23,599 bases of DNA from NCBI GenBank assembly GCA_023414355.1, contig JAEZOB010000065.1, forward strand, positions 1 to 23,599. The letters run 5' to 3'. The stretch is from Bacillota bacterium. Lineage in GTDB: Bacteria; Bacillota; Clostridia; Lachnospirales; Lachnospiraceae. The translations under genes and the position numbers were made by a program. Each line of letters starts with the position of its first letter. Position 1 is the stretch's first letter. The notes under the pieces were generated by a model. The model did no database searches, had not been told where the DNA came from, and saw only the letters and a program-made list of their open reading frames with translations. Of the stretch, positions 1-6,804 are shown piece by piece.

Positions 1-136
1 TAAGGAAATGCTTGAAGTCGAAATGGATGATCATCTGGGCTATGAACCGTATGAAAGAACCGATAATCAGAACTCTCGAAACGGTTATAAACAGAAGCAG
101 ATCAGGAGTAAATATGGCGAAACAACCCGAGGTTGA
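1..136 (+). pseudogene. IS256-family transposase fragment (both ends missing)
   Basis: Read from base 2, the first 120 bases encode a stretch running KEMLEVEMDDHLGYE, then NSRNGYKQK and IRSKYGE. This matches the N-terminal region of IS256/mutator-type transposases (consensus of the type EMLEAEMDEHLGY...NSRNG...YGE). After YGE the family sequence stops abruptly: the next codons read TTRG and then a TGA at 134-136, where the family continues with a conserved VPRDR-type segment. The left side is cut by the window edge. The DDE catalytic residues are absent, so this is a dead remnant. It marks an old insertion or deletion next to the peptide cassette. The family assignment rests on my memory of the consensus. 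Confidence 0.75.
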
Positions 137-239
137 ACTGGATATCCGTATCGGTCAGAAAACCTATGTATCCATCGTATCGGTAATTCCGCTCGAAAAC
201 GGAAAACCCGTCTTGCTTCCCAAAAAAGTCACTGCGTAA
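114..239 (+). CDS. 41-residue ORF of unknown function, possibly a mobile-element protein end
   Basis: An ATG at 114 lies 5 bases after an AGGAG box that is itself part of the IS256 remnant. The ORF ends with TAA at 237-239. It reads MAKQPEVELDIRIGQKTY followed by a V/I-rich strand and a Lys-rich tail. The reading frame differs from the transposase frame and begins just where the transposase similarity stops, so this may be the 3' end of another gene joined to the IS remnant by a deletion. The IRIGxKTYxV pattern faintly recalls TnpW-type transposon proteins, but the resemblance is too short to name it. It ends just before the hairpin at 263-317, which could be its terminator. Confidence 0.35.
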   Translation: MAKQPEVELDIRIGQKTYVSIVSVIPLENGKPVLLPKKVTA

Positions 240-262
240 ATCAATGTCAAGAAAAATCGGAC

Positions 263-317
263 AAGCTCCGGCAGTTCCTGCCGGAACGGTTTTATACGGC
301 AGGAACTGCCGGAGCTT
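263..317. terminator. Large GC-rich hairpin with self-palindromic arms; likely bidirectional terminator
   Basis: Arms 263-283 and 297-317 are perfect 21-base reverse complements around a 13-base loop. Each arm is itself an inverted repeat (CCGGCAG-TTC-CTGCCGG on the left, CGGCAG-GAA-CTGCCG on the right), so the region can fold as one long hairpin or as two small ones. On the plus strand it is followed by CTTTTA. On the minus strand it lies 16 bases past the radical SAM stop codon and is followed by GTCCGATTTTTC. It is much more GC-rich than its surroundings. Confidence 0.7.
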
Positions 318-332
318 TTACCATGGCGCAAA

Positions 333-1772
333 TTATTTAACGCAACCGTCCACACATTTCCAGCCCCTATATTTTGCAAACACATTATCTGTCTTCTCCA
401 TATATCCATTATTAAAATACAAACATTTAGCAGGATCAACACCAAGATAATCCCCTGTCATTGCACAGGCAATCGCACGGCACCCTCCCTGACAGTACCC
501 AAAATATCTGCAAGCCAGACAATTCGCATTATGTTCACGCAGACAATTGACGGTGCAAGTCACTTCATCAAGATAACGACCTTCTGATAGTAATTTCTTT
601 AGACCTTCTGTATTCACATTTCCCAAATGCCAGCCTTTTTGCACATACGCCCCTGACATTTGTAGACAAGGATATACTTCACCATCGGAGCCCACGGCAA
701 CCATTGCTCTATTGCCACTACAAAGTGGGTTATTAGGTTGATCGTGTGAGGCTTCGTTTAATGGACGATAATGATAGCTCATTCTCCCAGGCCATATCTG
801 CAGAAACTGCCAAATATCAATATTCATTCTACGCTTAACTGCTATATATCGGTTGGTGAACTCCAGCATGGCATTATAGTATTCTTCAAAATCCAGAGAT
901 TCTTCACCGCTATTCTGGTTCCAGCGTGGCGATTCGGTTGTCCGGATTATGCGCATCTCATAAACCCCAAGCTTCTCCAAATACTCCGCAGTCGGAAGCA
1001 TTGCTGTTAGATTTCCCCGATGTACATTCGTCTGTACCTTAACACGAAATCCTTTTCGTATACATAGCTTAATTGCATCTATTGTTTTTTGTTCCGCACC
1101 CTTCTTATTTCTCATCCAATCATGATGACCAATTCCATCAAAGCTGATTTTTATAAGAGGCATCACATGTAGACATTTCATCTCATCAAGAATTTCCGAG
1201 GTAATATAATATCCATTGGTATTTAGCTCTTCCACATAAATATGCCTTATCGCACACTCACGCAGAATATCCAAAAACCTTGGATGCTGCATGGGTTCTC
1301 CACCGGTTATTGTCAGGCTTTGTATTCCGCATTCTACCATCCCGTCCAGTAATTTCATACATTGTTGCCATGTAAATTCTGATTGCAGACCTAAATGATC
1401 TGAGGCATTAAAACAGTGACGGCAATTATAATTACATTTACCTGTTATCATCCAATTTAATGCCGGAAAATATCGATTAAAGTAAATATTGGGCTTCTGC
1501 CATTCCGTTATCTCTTCGCCCGCCTCAGCAGGATGGATCAGGCCCCGCTTTCTTAAACCTTCCTCCAGCTCAGATTCCGGCAATTCATGCTGTCCATCAC
1601 ATTGTGACAAGAATTCAAACTCCTCAGCTGACAATCTCCCTGCATTTCTGACTCCATATATGTAATAGGCAAAGGGCACCTTTTGCCAGGAACGGAGTGC
1701 AATATTTTTTTCTAAACAATAACGCAGCTTCCAGCCCTCCTCGATTCTATTGTTAGCATATCTGCCAAACAA
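333..1772 (-). CDS. Radical SAM/SPASM peptide maturase
   Basis: A 479-residue radical SAM enzyme. The [4Fe-4S]-SAM motif CNYNCRHC (Cys113, 117, 120) follows the segment ALNWMITGK, and GGEP at 157-160 is the SAM-binding motif. The C-terminal third is a SPASM/twitch domain: Cys351, Cys369, Cys410, then CX2CX5CX3C (Cys418, 421, 427, 431) and Cys450, enough for two auxiliary clusters. Residues 20-90 form an N-terminal region containing a run of acidic residues, probably the leader-binding part. The gene starts 33 bases after the Nif11-type precursor, so it most likely modifies that peptide; SPASM enzymes typically make thioether or C-C crosslinks on RiPP precursors. The start is uncertain. No in-frame ATG exists near the N-terminus; TTG at 1772 is the longest option, with AAGGAG 15 bases upstream. 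A CTG near codon 16, 8 bases after GGAGG, is another. No exporter or protease gene lies within the window. Confidence 0.9.
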   Translation of the reverse strand: MFGRYANNRIEEGWKLRYCLEKNIALRSWQKVPFAYYIYGVRNAGRLSAEEFEFLSQCDGQHELPESELEEGLRKRGLIHPAEAGEEITEWQKPNIYFNRYFPALNWMITGKCNYNCRHCFNASDHLGLQSEFTWQQCMKLLDGMVECGIQSLTITGGEPMQHPRFLDILRECAIRHIYVEELNTNGYYITSEILDEMKCLHVMPLIKISFDGIGHHDWMRNKKGAEQKTIDAIKLCIRKGFRVKVQTNVHRGNLTAMLPTAEYLEKLGVYEMRIIRTTESPRWNQNSGEESLDFEEYYNAMLEFTNRYIAVKRRMNIDIWQFLQIWPGRMSYHYRPLNEASHDQPNNPLCSGNRAMVAVGSDGEVYPCLQMSGAYVQKGWHLGNVNTEGLKKLLSEGRYLDEVTCTVNCLREHNANCLACRYFGYCQGGCRAIACAMTGDYLGVDPAKCLYFNNGYMEKTDNVFAKYRGWKCVDGCVK

Positions 1773-1805
1773 TCATTTCCAATATGACTCCTTAGGTTCC
1801 CAAGG

Positions 1806-2168
1806 TTATTTTTCGACCGTATAAGAACAGTTATAACAATGAAACCCATAAGATACATATAAACCAAGAGGATCATGCTGTATTGGTATTCCTCTAATAT
1901 TTTGGCTTCCACACTTCGGACAAACACGATTATAGTAAAATGAATTGTATTCAGCGGAGTGTTTATTATCAAAACAGCCATCGCCTCCAGACACCATGTC
2001 CAACTCATCATCAGCCATTTCTCCCATATTTGGATTGAGCTGTTCATATATCTTTACCAGTTCCTCTTCTGTGAGGTCGTTGATTCCCTCAGCTTTTGCA
2101 ATTGTGATCAGTTCTTCTGCGCTCCTCGCAGTTTTGGCTTTCGCTATCATTTCAGGTGTTAAGTTCAT
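1806..2168 (-). CDS. RiPP precursor: Nif11-type leader with GG site and zinc-ribbon-like core
   Basis: A 120-residue precursor. Residues 1-60 look like a Nif11-type leader: an amphipathic start (MNLTPEMIAKAKTARSAEEL), an AEGIxxLTEEEL segment, and the end DELDMVSGG with Gly61-Gly62 as the expected cleavage site for a peptidase-containing exporter. The 58-residue core has Cys65, then Cys83-Pro-Lys-Cys86-Gly-Ser and Cys111-Tyr-Asn-Cys114, with several Tyr, Phe and His. Paired CxxC motifs 24 residues apart are the layout of a zinc ribbon, which is unusual for a RiPP core. The ribosome binding site is strong (AAGGAG, 8 bases before the ATG). The gene is followed closely by the radical SAM/SPASM gene, so the two are likely cotranscribed. 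An alternative is that it is a small zinc-ribbon protein that borrowed a Nif11 leader. Confidence 0.85.
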   Translation of the reverse strand: MNLTPEMIAKAKTARSAEELITIAKAEGINDLTEEELVKIYEQLNPNMGEMADDELDMVSGGDGCFDNKHSAEYNSFYYNRVCPKCGSQNIRGIPIQHDPLGLYVSYGFHCYNCSYTVEK

Positions 2169-2592
2169 CTTAATCTCCTTCGTTCTGTAATTGTTTCACT
2201 GGTATTTTCATAAATACTTTAAAAGCACCCAAAGCATAAGAAATTCTTCTCCTTTTTAAAGTAGAATTAAGATGACAAATCAAAATCTACACCAAACAAT
2301 AAAAAAAGAAATTCTTTATGTCTAATATTACCACAAATATTTACACTTTAAATTAAAATGTTATTTTTTCAAACAAATCATACCGTAAGCTTTCCAAACC
2401 GAATCAAAAGTTTACTGCATCATCATACACTCGCTCTTTCTTCTTTCATCCTGCTTAACATTTCCCCTGATACTCAGTGGCCAGCTTCTCATACTCCATA
2501 TTGCCATGCAGGTTTTCATATTACTGTCCAGATCTTTATTTATTGTAGCAAGCATTTTTATCCCGAGATTGTATTGCTGGTTCTGTTTGTTG
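2169..2592. other. Intergenic stretch upstream of the precursor gene
   Basis: The minus strand here carries the leader of the peptide operon. The 11-bp sequence AAGAAATTCTT, palindromic around its centre, occurs twice (2238-2248 and 2306-2316), 68 bases apart. An eight-codon minus-strand ORF (MLWVLLKYL-like, from about 2239) follows an AAAGGAG box. No confident promoter was found. From about 2412 to 2592 several minus-strand frames read like decayed protein sequence (for example LHGNMEYEKLATEYQGKC before a stop) without one continuous gene. Confidence 0.4.
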
Positions 2593-2790
2593 TTATCTTT
2601 TGATTCCTTCTTCGCTTGGACATCTTGACAAATCAATCATAAGTCTACCACCAAAAGGTTCCTTATCATCTTTGATATAACTGATTGCCCTCTGTTCACA
2701 TTGATGAATAACTGTACAAAGATCCATGTCTACAATGCACTTCAAATCATTAATATAAGGCTTCAGCTTAAAGACTCCATTGATAATTAT
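2593..2790 (-). pseudogene. Headless coding remnant of unknown family
   Basis: Directly after the DGC gene, and overlapping its stop codon, a minus-strand frame stays open for about 65 codons and looks protein-like. It contains GVFKLKPYINDLK, a Cys/Asp-rich middle (VDMDLCTVIHQCEQ) and DDKEPFGGRLMIDLSRCP, ending with TAA at 2593-2595. There is no credible in-frame start codon or ribosome binding site. It is therefore either the end of a deleted gene or a gene joined to its start by a lost frame. Further frames towards 2412 also look decayed. I do not recognise the family. Confidence 0.4.
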
Positions 2791-3611
2791 AGTGTTTCAG
2801 CTATCTGACGTGCAACAGAATAAGCAATCTTATTGACTTCTTCCTCAGACAATTCATCAATTCCGAAGAGGCTTTTATCAAAATTGGCCATTGCTTCTGT
2901 ACGTACTACGATAGGCTTAATGTTTTCTGATAAGCCGCTTAACATTCTGGATGCGCAATCTACCGGACAGCCCTCTAGGACCAGTAGTTTATCTGCATGA
3001 TCAACAAGACTACGCTGACCGGCTTCCTTTGTAATAGCACTTCCGAGGCATAAACGTACTGTTTTATCCGGTACAATATTATGACATAGTTGGTTTGCTG
3101 CTTTACGTGCTATCTCTCCTCTAAGGCAGGCTCCTTCACAGCTTGCAACTACAACAGGTTTTTGCTGGTGCTTTTGTACATATACCTCACATAATGCACA
3201 GGAATTCTTAGTCTTTCTAATATTCAATTCTATATGATCAGAATTATCCTTATTAATATCTACAGACTTCAAAAAATACGCCATACTTTGCTCAGATAGC
3301 TTAAAATACTCAGCCATTTCCTTTAATGAAGCAGCTGAATTATCCTTTCTATATTGCTTAATCTCCTCATTTATCTGGTTCAACCAGTCTTGAAAAAGGC
3401 TTTTCATTTCAGGTGATAATTTTAGGTTGTCGTTATTTTGAGAACTGTCATTATTACTACCATAGTAATTATTTCCATTTTGGAACATGGCACTGCACAT
3501 TTCCTGCATCATAGGCATATTCTCCATCATTGGCATATTCTCCATCATTTTTGCCATCTGATCAAAATTACAATTTTGCATTGAACTAAACATTTTACCC
3601 ATATTGTCCAT
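2787..3611 (-). CDS. DGC-domain putative zinc-binding protein with Met-rich N-terminus
   Basis: A 274-residue protein. The C-terminal half (about 130-274) is a DGC-type putative zinc-binding domain: CALC (138, 141), ASCEGACLRGEIARKAA (Cys158, 162), VRLCLGSAITKEAGQR (Cys188) and LEGCPVDCASRML (Cys215, 219), ending FGIDELSEEE. The N-terminus is Met-rich and contains an 18-bp tandem duplication (MMENMP twice, at 3514-3549). Residues 64-115 form a helical segment resembling a small HTH or four-helix unit. The start is ATG 3611, preceded by GAAAGGAG 8 bases away; the TTG six codons further upstream has no ribosome binding site. It follows the ArsR gene by 26 bases and should be cotranscribed. DGC proteins are known near metal and redox genes, but their biochemical role is not settled. 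Metal binding here is inferred from the Cys pattern and Met-rich start. Confidence 0.82.
   Translation of the reverse strand: MDNMGKMFSSMQNCNFDQMAKMMENMPMMENMPMMQEMCSAMFQNGNNYYGSNNDSSQNNDNLKLSPEMKSLFQDWLNQINEEIKQYRKDNSAASLKEMAEYFKLSEQSMAYFLKSVDINKDNSDHIELNIRKTKNSCALCEVYVQKHQQKPVVVASCEGACLRGEIARKAANQLCHNIVPDKTVRLCLGSAITKEAGQRSLVDHADKLLVLEGCPVDCASRMLSGLSENIKPIVVRTEAMANFDKSLFGIDELSEEEVNKIAYSVARQIAETL
3514..3549. repeat. 18-bp tandem duplication inside the DGC gene
   Basis: The unit GGCATATTCTCCATCATT occurs at 3514-3531 and 3532-3549. It encodes two copies of a Met-rich hexapeptide, keeping the frame. Confidence 0.85.
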
Positions 3612-3637
3612 TTCGAACACTCCTTTCAATAATTAAC

Positions 3638-3985
3638 TTAATCAATTTCGCCAAAGAATTTTTTAAACCATGGCGGACACATGAACATCGGTATCATTTC
3701 AACATAGCTAGAACTCTTAGGAAGTACTTCAGAAAACAAGCCTAATATATCGAGTAGCTTTGTATTTTTTAGCCGATAGTAAATAAAAGGTCCGGTCCTT
3801 TTTGTCTCAAGTATTTCACTTTCCTTTAATGCTTTTAGATGATGGGAAACTAATGGTTGTGAAAGCTTCATTGCTGAAACAATTTCACTAACTGAGAGTT
3901 CTTTATTACCGATTATGCTGATGATCTTCAGTCTGTTTGGATCACTTAATATCTGAAAATAGTAGGATAAATGACTATTTTCCAT
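3638..3985 (-). CDS. ArsR/SmtB-type regulator without the classic CxC sensor
   Basis: A 115-residue winged-helix regulator: DPNRLKIISII (helix), SVSEIVSAMKLSQPLVSHHLKALKESEIL (recognition HTH) and GPFIYYRL (wing). Where arsenic-sensing ArsRs have CVC or CAC at the start of the DNA-binding helix, this one has SVS. Its single cysteine is near the C-terminus (MFMCPPWF), so the ligand is unlikely to be As(III) bound in the usual way. The start ATG 3985 has AGGTGAT 7 bases upstream; the GTG four codons earlier overlaps that box and is rejected. It heads an operon with the DGC protein and is divergent from the 73-residue hydrophobic protein. It is probably autoregulated through the palindrome at 4021-4034. 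Confidence 0.85.
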   Translation of the reverse strand: MENSHLSYYFQILSDPNRLKIISIIGNKELSVSEIVSAMKLSQPLVSHHLKALKESEILETKRTGPFIYYRLKNTKLLDILGLFSEVLPKSSSYVEMIPMFMCPPWFKKFFGEID

Positions 3986-4020
3986 CCACTTTATCACCTC
4001 GTTTCTACAATATAAACACT

Positions 4021-4071
4021 CATTTATATAAATGTTTATTTATATATACTATATAATTACACATCTGTCAA
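4021..4071 (-). promoter_or_regulatory. Promoter and operator of the Cys-less arsR - DGC operon
   Basis: On the minus strand TTGACA (4066-4071) and TATATA (4043-4048) are separated by 17 bases. Just downstream, CATTTATATAAATG (4021-4034) is a perfect 14-bp palindrome over the predicted transcription start, where an ArsR repressor would be expected to bind. Confidence 0.65.
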
Positions 4072-4113
4072 TATATTAAAAAAATAATAAACTAAAATTA
4101 ATTAAATTTAGTA

Positions 4114-4142
4114 CTGACAAATCTAATCACTAGATGTATATA
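4114..4142 (+). promoter_or_regulatory. Divergent promoter of the small hydrophobic gene
   Basis: On the plus strand CTGACA (4114-4119), a 17-base spacer and TATATA (4137-4142). The following 45 bases are AT-rich imperfect repeats (TTCATATTTATATATATTTA), a possible second regulator site. The promoter is back to back with that of the arsR gene. Confidence 0.5.
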
Positions 4143-4232
4143 TGTTCATATTTATATATATTTATATTTATATCTGTAAATATGACGAGTATACCTGCAT
4201 ATGATAAATTATAAATAATTTGGAGGTAAAAT

Positions 4233-4454
4233 ATGAGCAATTTAACTGCTGAATCATGTTACGATGATCATAGGAACGGAGGTCTTAACGGCATAAGCCC
4301 TATCTTTCTAATTCTTATTCTATTCTGCTTATGTGGTGGGGATAATGGCCTCTTTGGTGGTTTCTCTGGTAATGATAAATGTGACAGAGATAATGGATTT
4401 GAGGGTATATTGCCAATTATACTGATCCTATGCTTATGTGGTGGTTCCTTCTAA
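4233..4454 (+). CDS. Small hydrophobic Gly/Cys protein with an internal duplication
   Basis: A 73-residue plus-strand protein, one of very few in the window on this strand. It consists of two similar units: GISPIFLILILFCLCGG at residues 20-36 and GILPIILILCLCGG at residues 58-71, each a hydrophobic segment ending in CLCGG. A polar Asp/Asn/Gly linker with NGLFGG lies between. The ribosome binding site is strong (TTGGAGG, ATG at 4233). Both hydrophobic units are short for full membrane spans but could insert. It is divergent from the ArsR/DGC operon and has its own promoter and terminator, so it looks like a real gene, possibly under that ArsR. Similar small hydrophobic Gly-rich proteins exist in Clostridia; I cannot assign a function. 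Confidence 0.7.
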   Translation: MSNLTAESCYDDHRNGGLNGISPIFLILILFCLCGGDNGLFGGFSGNDKCDRDNGFEGILPIILILCLCGGSF

Positions 4455-4470
4455 TATGATAATAGGAAGA

Positions 4471-4499
4471 AAGGCTGTTGATAGCATTCCAACAGCCTT
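4471..4499. terminator. Convergent terminator between the small gene and arsA
   Basis: AAGGCTGTTG (4471-4480) and CAACAGCCTT (4490-4499) form a perfect 10-bp stem with a 9-base loop. It is followed on the plus strand by TACTTCTTTTATTTTC. It sits between two converging genes and could serve both. Confidence 0.85.
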
Positions 4500-4516
4500 A
4501 TACTTCTTTTATTTTC

Positions 4517-6253
4517 TTATAATTCAAGTAATTTTTCACCCTTTATCTCGTCCGGAATCCAGTTGATTATAGCAAAATTACCGTTTGAATGTTCTTCAAC
4601 TTTATTGATCCATTCAATTTCATTGCTGGCTTTGGCAGAAAGTAATCTATTCGTTGTTCCTGTATAATACAATGATGCATTAATAACCCACCATTTAGTC
4701 TTCAGCTTTGCTCGGATTAAGTCATCTTCCAGTCTCATTGCTTCATATACTGGAGTAGTTTCTGCTAAGGTAACTATAATCACTTCGGTTTCCTTCTGGT
4801 TACGCAATCTCGGGAGTAGTTTACGAGCCGATTCTGGGATATCTCCCTGGGATCGTTTCATTTCTTGATTATAATTCTGTGTCGATTCCAGTAATAGTAA
4901 CGTATGACCGGTAGGTGCAGTATCTATGACAACTACTTGATCTTCTGCTTTATCAACAATTTCTGCAAATGCTCTAAAAACAGCAATTTCCTGAGTACAT
5001 GGTGATCTGAGGTCCTCTTCTACATATGCTACGTCGTCCTCAGACATCGTCTCTCTAGCCTTAGCTAGTACTTCTTCCTGATATTTTATTAACTCTTCTT
5101 TTTCATTAATATGACTGATTGTTATATTTTCATTTTCCTGTGTCACAAATTTCAAATGAGCCGCTGGATCAGTAGTAGTCAAATGAACTTTTTTGCCTTT
5201 TGCAGCAAGGCCTAAGGCAATAGACGCTGCTATTGTAGTCTTTCCGACGCCACCTTTGCCCATTGTAAATATAACTTTTTTGCTTGATGTGTATAAATCT
5301 TCTATTACATCCCTTAATTGAGGAATGATCTTAGCATTAATTATTTCCTCTCTTTTCAAATAAGTATCCTCAGAAAGAAATGCTCTTACATGATGAATGC
5401 CCGTGATGTTATATGCTCTCAACGGTATCGTATACTGGATAAAATCCTTTAGTCCTGCCGGTATATTAGTCAGTGCTCTTTGTTGCTTTTTAAATAAACC
5501 ATATGATATTGCATCATCATACTCCGTCAGTATTCCATTGATGATCAGCTTCTGATTTTTTATACCTATTTCAGCCAGCTCAAAGGAAGCCCTCTCGGCC
5601 TCCTTTAGAGGTGTTTCCTCCGGACGTGATACTAGAAGCAATGTTGTCATTCTCTCATTTGCAAGAGTATCTACAGCATTACGATATACTTCCTTCTTAT
5701 CCTCCAGACCGGATAGCTGCCCCAAACAGGACGCACCATGCGTACTTTCACTAATGAAATTACTCCATGCTGATGGAAGCTGAAGCATCCTTAAGGTATG
5801 GCCTGTTGGTGCAGTATCAAAAATAATTAAATCATACTCTTCCTGAAGCTTTCGATCCGTTATGAATTTAGAAAATTCATTGAAAGCTGCTATTTCGATC
5901 GTACAGGAGCCGGAGAGTTGCTCTTCCATATTGTTTATAACTGCATCAGGCAAAAGTCCTCTATAAGGCGATATGACACTCTCACGATATTCGGCAGCTG
6001 CTTCTATCGGATCAAGGTTTGCTACTACCAGGCCAGGCACTTCTTTAAGTTCTACTCCCTTATTATTTAAGTCCGTATAAAATACATCCTGTAGGTTTGA
6101 GGCCGGATCAGTGCTGACCAATAAAACCTTTTTACCGCTATCAGCAAGCACTACAGCTGTCGCACAAGCTGTAGAAGTTTTTCCGACGCCACCTTTTCCT
6201 GTGAAGAATAAGTATTTCGTAAAATTCAATTCTTGCGGATTATATGGTTTCAT
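4517..6253 (-). CDS. arsA: ArsA arsenical pump-driving ATPase (two fused domains)
   Basis: A 578-residue two-domain ATPase that energises arsenite export and accepts As(III) from ArsD. The first half has P-loop GKGGVGKTS (residues 19-27) and DTAPTGHTLRML. The second half has GKGGVGKTT (332-340) and DTAPTGHTLLLL, the ArsA signature. The three cysteines that form the As(III) site in the family are all present: Cys117 (GSCTIEIAAF), Cys176 (GASCLGQL) and Cys419 (SPCTQEIAVF), so allosteric activation should be intact. The start ATG 6253 gives MKPYNPQELN; a TTG three codons upstream is too close to the AAGGGA box. It is the last gene of the arsR-acr3-arsD-arsA series. Pairing ArsA with Acr3 rather than ArsB is established in other bacteria. 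Confidence 0.97.
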   Translation of the reverse strand: MKPYNPQELNFTKYLFFTGKGGVGKTSTACATAVVLADSGKKVLLVSTDPASNLQDVFYTDLNNKGVELKEVPGLVVANLDPIEAAAEYRESVISPYRGLLPDAVINNMEEQLSGSCTIEIAAFNEFSKFITDRKLQEEYDLIIFDTAPTGHTLRMLQLPSAWSNFISESTHGASCLGQLSGLEDKKEVYRNAVDTLANERMTTLLLVSRPEETPLKEAERASFELAEIGIKNQKLIINGILTEYDDAISYGLFKKQQRALTNIPAGLKDFIQYTIPLRAYNITGIHHVRAFLSEDTYLKREEIINAKIIPQLRDVIEDLYTSSKKVIFTMGKGGVGKTTIAASIALGLAAKGKKVHLTTTDPAAHLKFVTQENENITISHINEKEELIKYQEEVLAKARETMSEDDVAYVEEDLRSPCTQEIAVFRAFAEIVDKAEDQVVVIDTAPTGHTLLLLESTQNYNQEMKRSQGDIPESARKLLPRLRNQKETEVIIVTLAETTPVYEAMRLEDDLIRAKLKTKWWVINASLYYTGTTNRLLSAKASNEIEWINKVEEHSNGNFAIINWIPDEIKGEKLLEL

Positions 6254-6378
6254 ATTTACCAATCCCTTCTATTCATCACTTATCCTGTATATGTTATTTT
6301 ATAATAAACAATGGGAGCATTACTGCTCCGCACTGTCTTGCCATTTCAATTTTTTAAATATAATATCTATTTTTAAAA

Positions 6379-6774
6379 TTAGCAACAGCTACCATTTGAG
6401 CAGCCGCACCCACCTGTCGTTTTCTTAATTGAAGCTTTAGCTACCTTGGGCTGCTCTCCAACAAAACTTCTTGGAATATTAAGAAATGTAACAAATTCCT
6501 CATTTGTAGGGTATCTTCCCGTAATAATTACTTCGTCATTTAATATGGCCAACGGCAGAATATCAGTTCCATGTTTTTTAAGAAGGTCATTCACTTTGCT
6601 GTTATTAATAAATTCTTGAGGGGAATTTGAAAGATTAAACCTATCTACCTTCACTCCGTTCTTTTCCATTGAGTTTAATACAGTAGAAATTCTTAATAAC
6701 TCAGGATCTACTCCAACACCGCATAATCCCGTTGAGCAGCACATAGCAGGCTCAAATATTTGCATATGTTTCAT
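6379..6774 (-). CDS. arsD: ArsD arsenite metallochaperone
   Basis: A 131-residue chaperone that carries As(III) to ArsA. The start of the protein reads MKHMQIFEPAMCCSTGLCG, placing Cys12, Cys13 and Cys18 exactly where the family has its As(III)-binding triad. The Cys-rich tail is GGCGCSNGSCC, close to the vicinal pairs seen in classical ArsD. The central part (PLAILNDEVIITGRYPT) is the thioredoxin-like fold. ATG 6774 is chosen because GGAG lies 8 bases upstream; the ATG at 6792 has no ribosome binding site. It lies between acr3 (30 bases upstream) and arsA in one operon. Confidence 0.96.
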   Translation of the reverse strand: MKHMQIFEPAMCCSTGLCGVGVDPELLRISTVLNSMEKNGVKVDRFNLSNSPQEFINNSKVNDLLKKHGTDILPLAILNDEVIITGRYPTNEEFVTFLNIPRSFVGEQPKVAKASIKKTTGGCGCSNGSCC

Positions 6775-6804
6775 AATCAGCACTCCAATCATTATATAGT
6801 CAAA

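Noticed and set aside
771..1010. Plus-strand ORF inside the maturase gene
   Set aside because: Antisense to a well-supported radical SAM gene; no ribosome binding site.
1712..2047. Minus-strand ORF overlapping the RiPP precursor
   Set aside because: It is another frame of the precursor and enzyme genes, with no ribosome binding site and no recognisable features.
2358..2603. Plus-strand 81-residue ORF
   Set aside because: No ribosome binding site; low-complexity composition; lies opposite minus-strand coding remnants.
6111..6428. Plus-strand 105-residue ORF across the arsA start and arsD end
   Set aside because: Spans antisense arsA and arsD sequence; no ribosome binding site.
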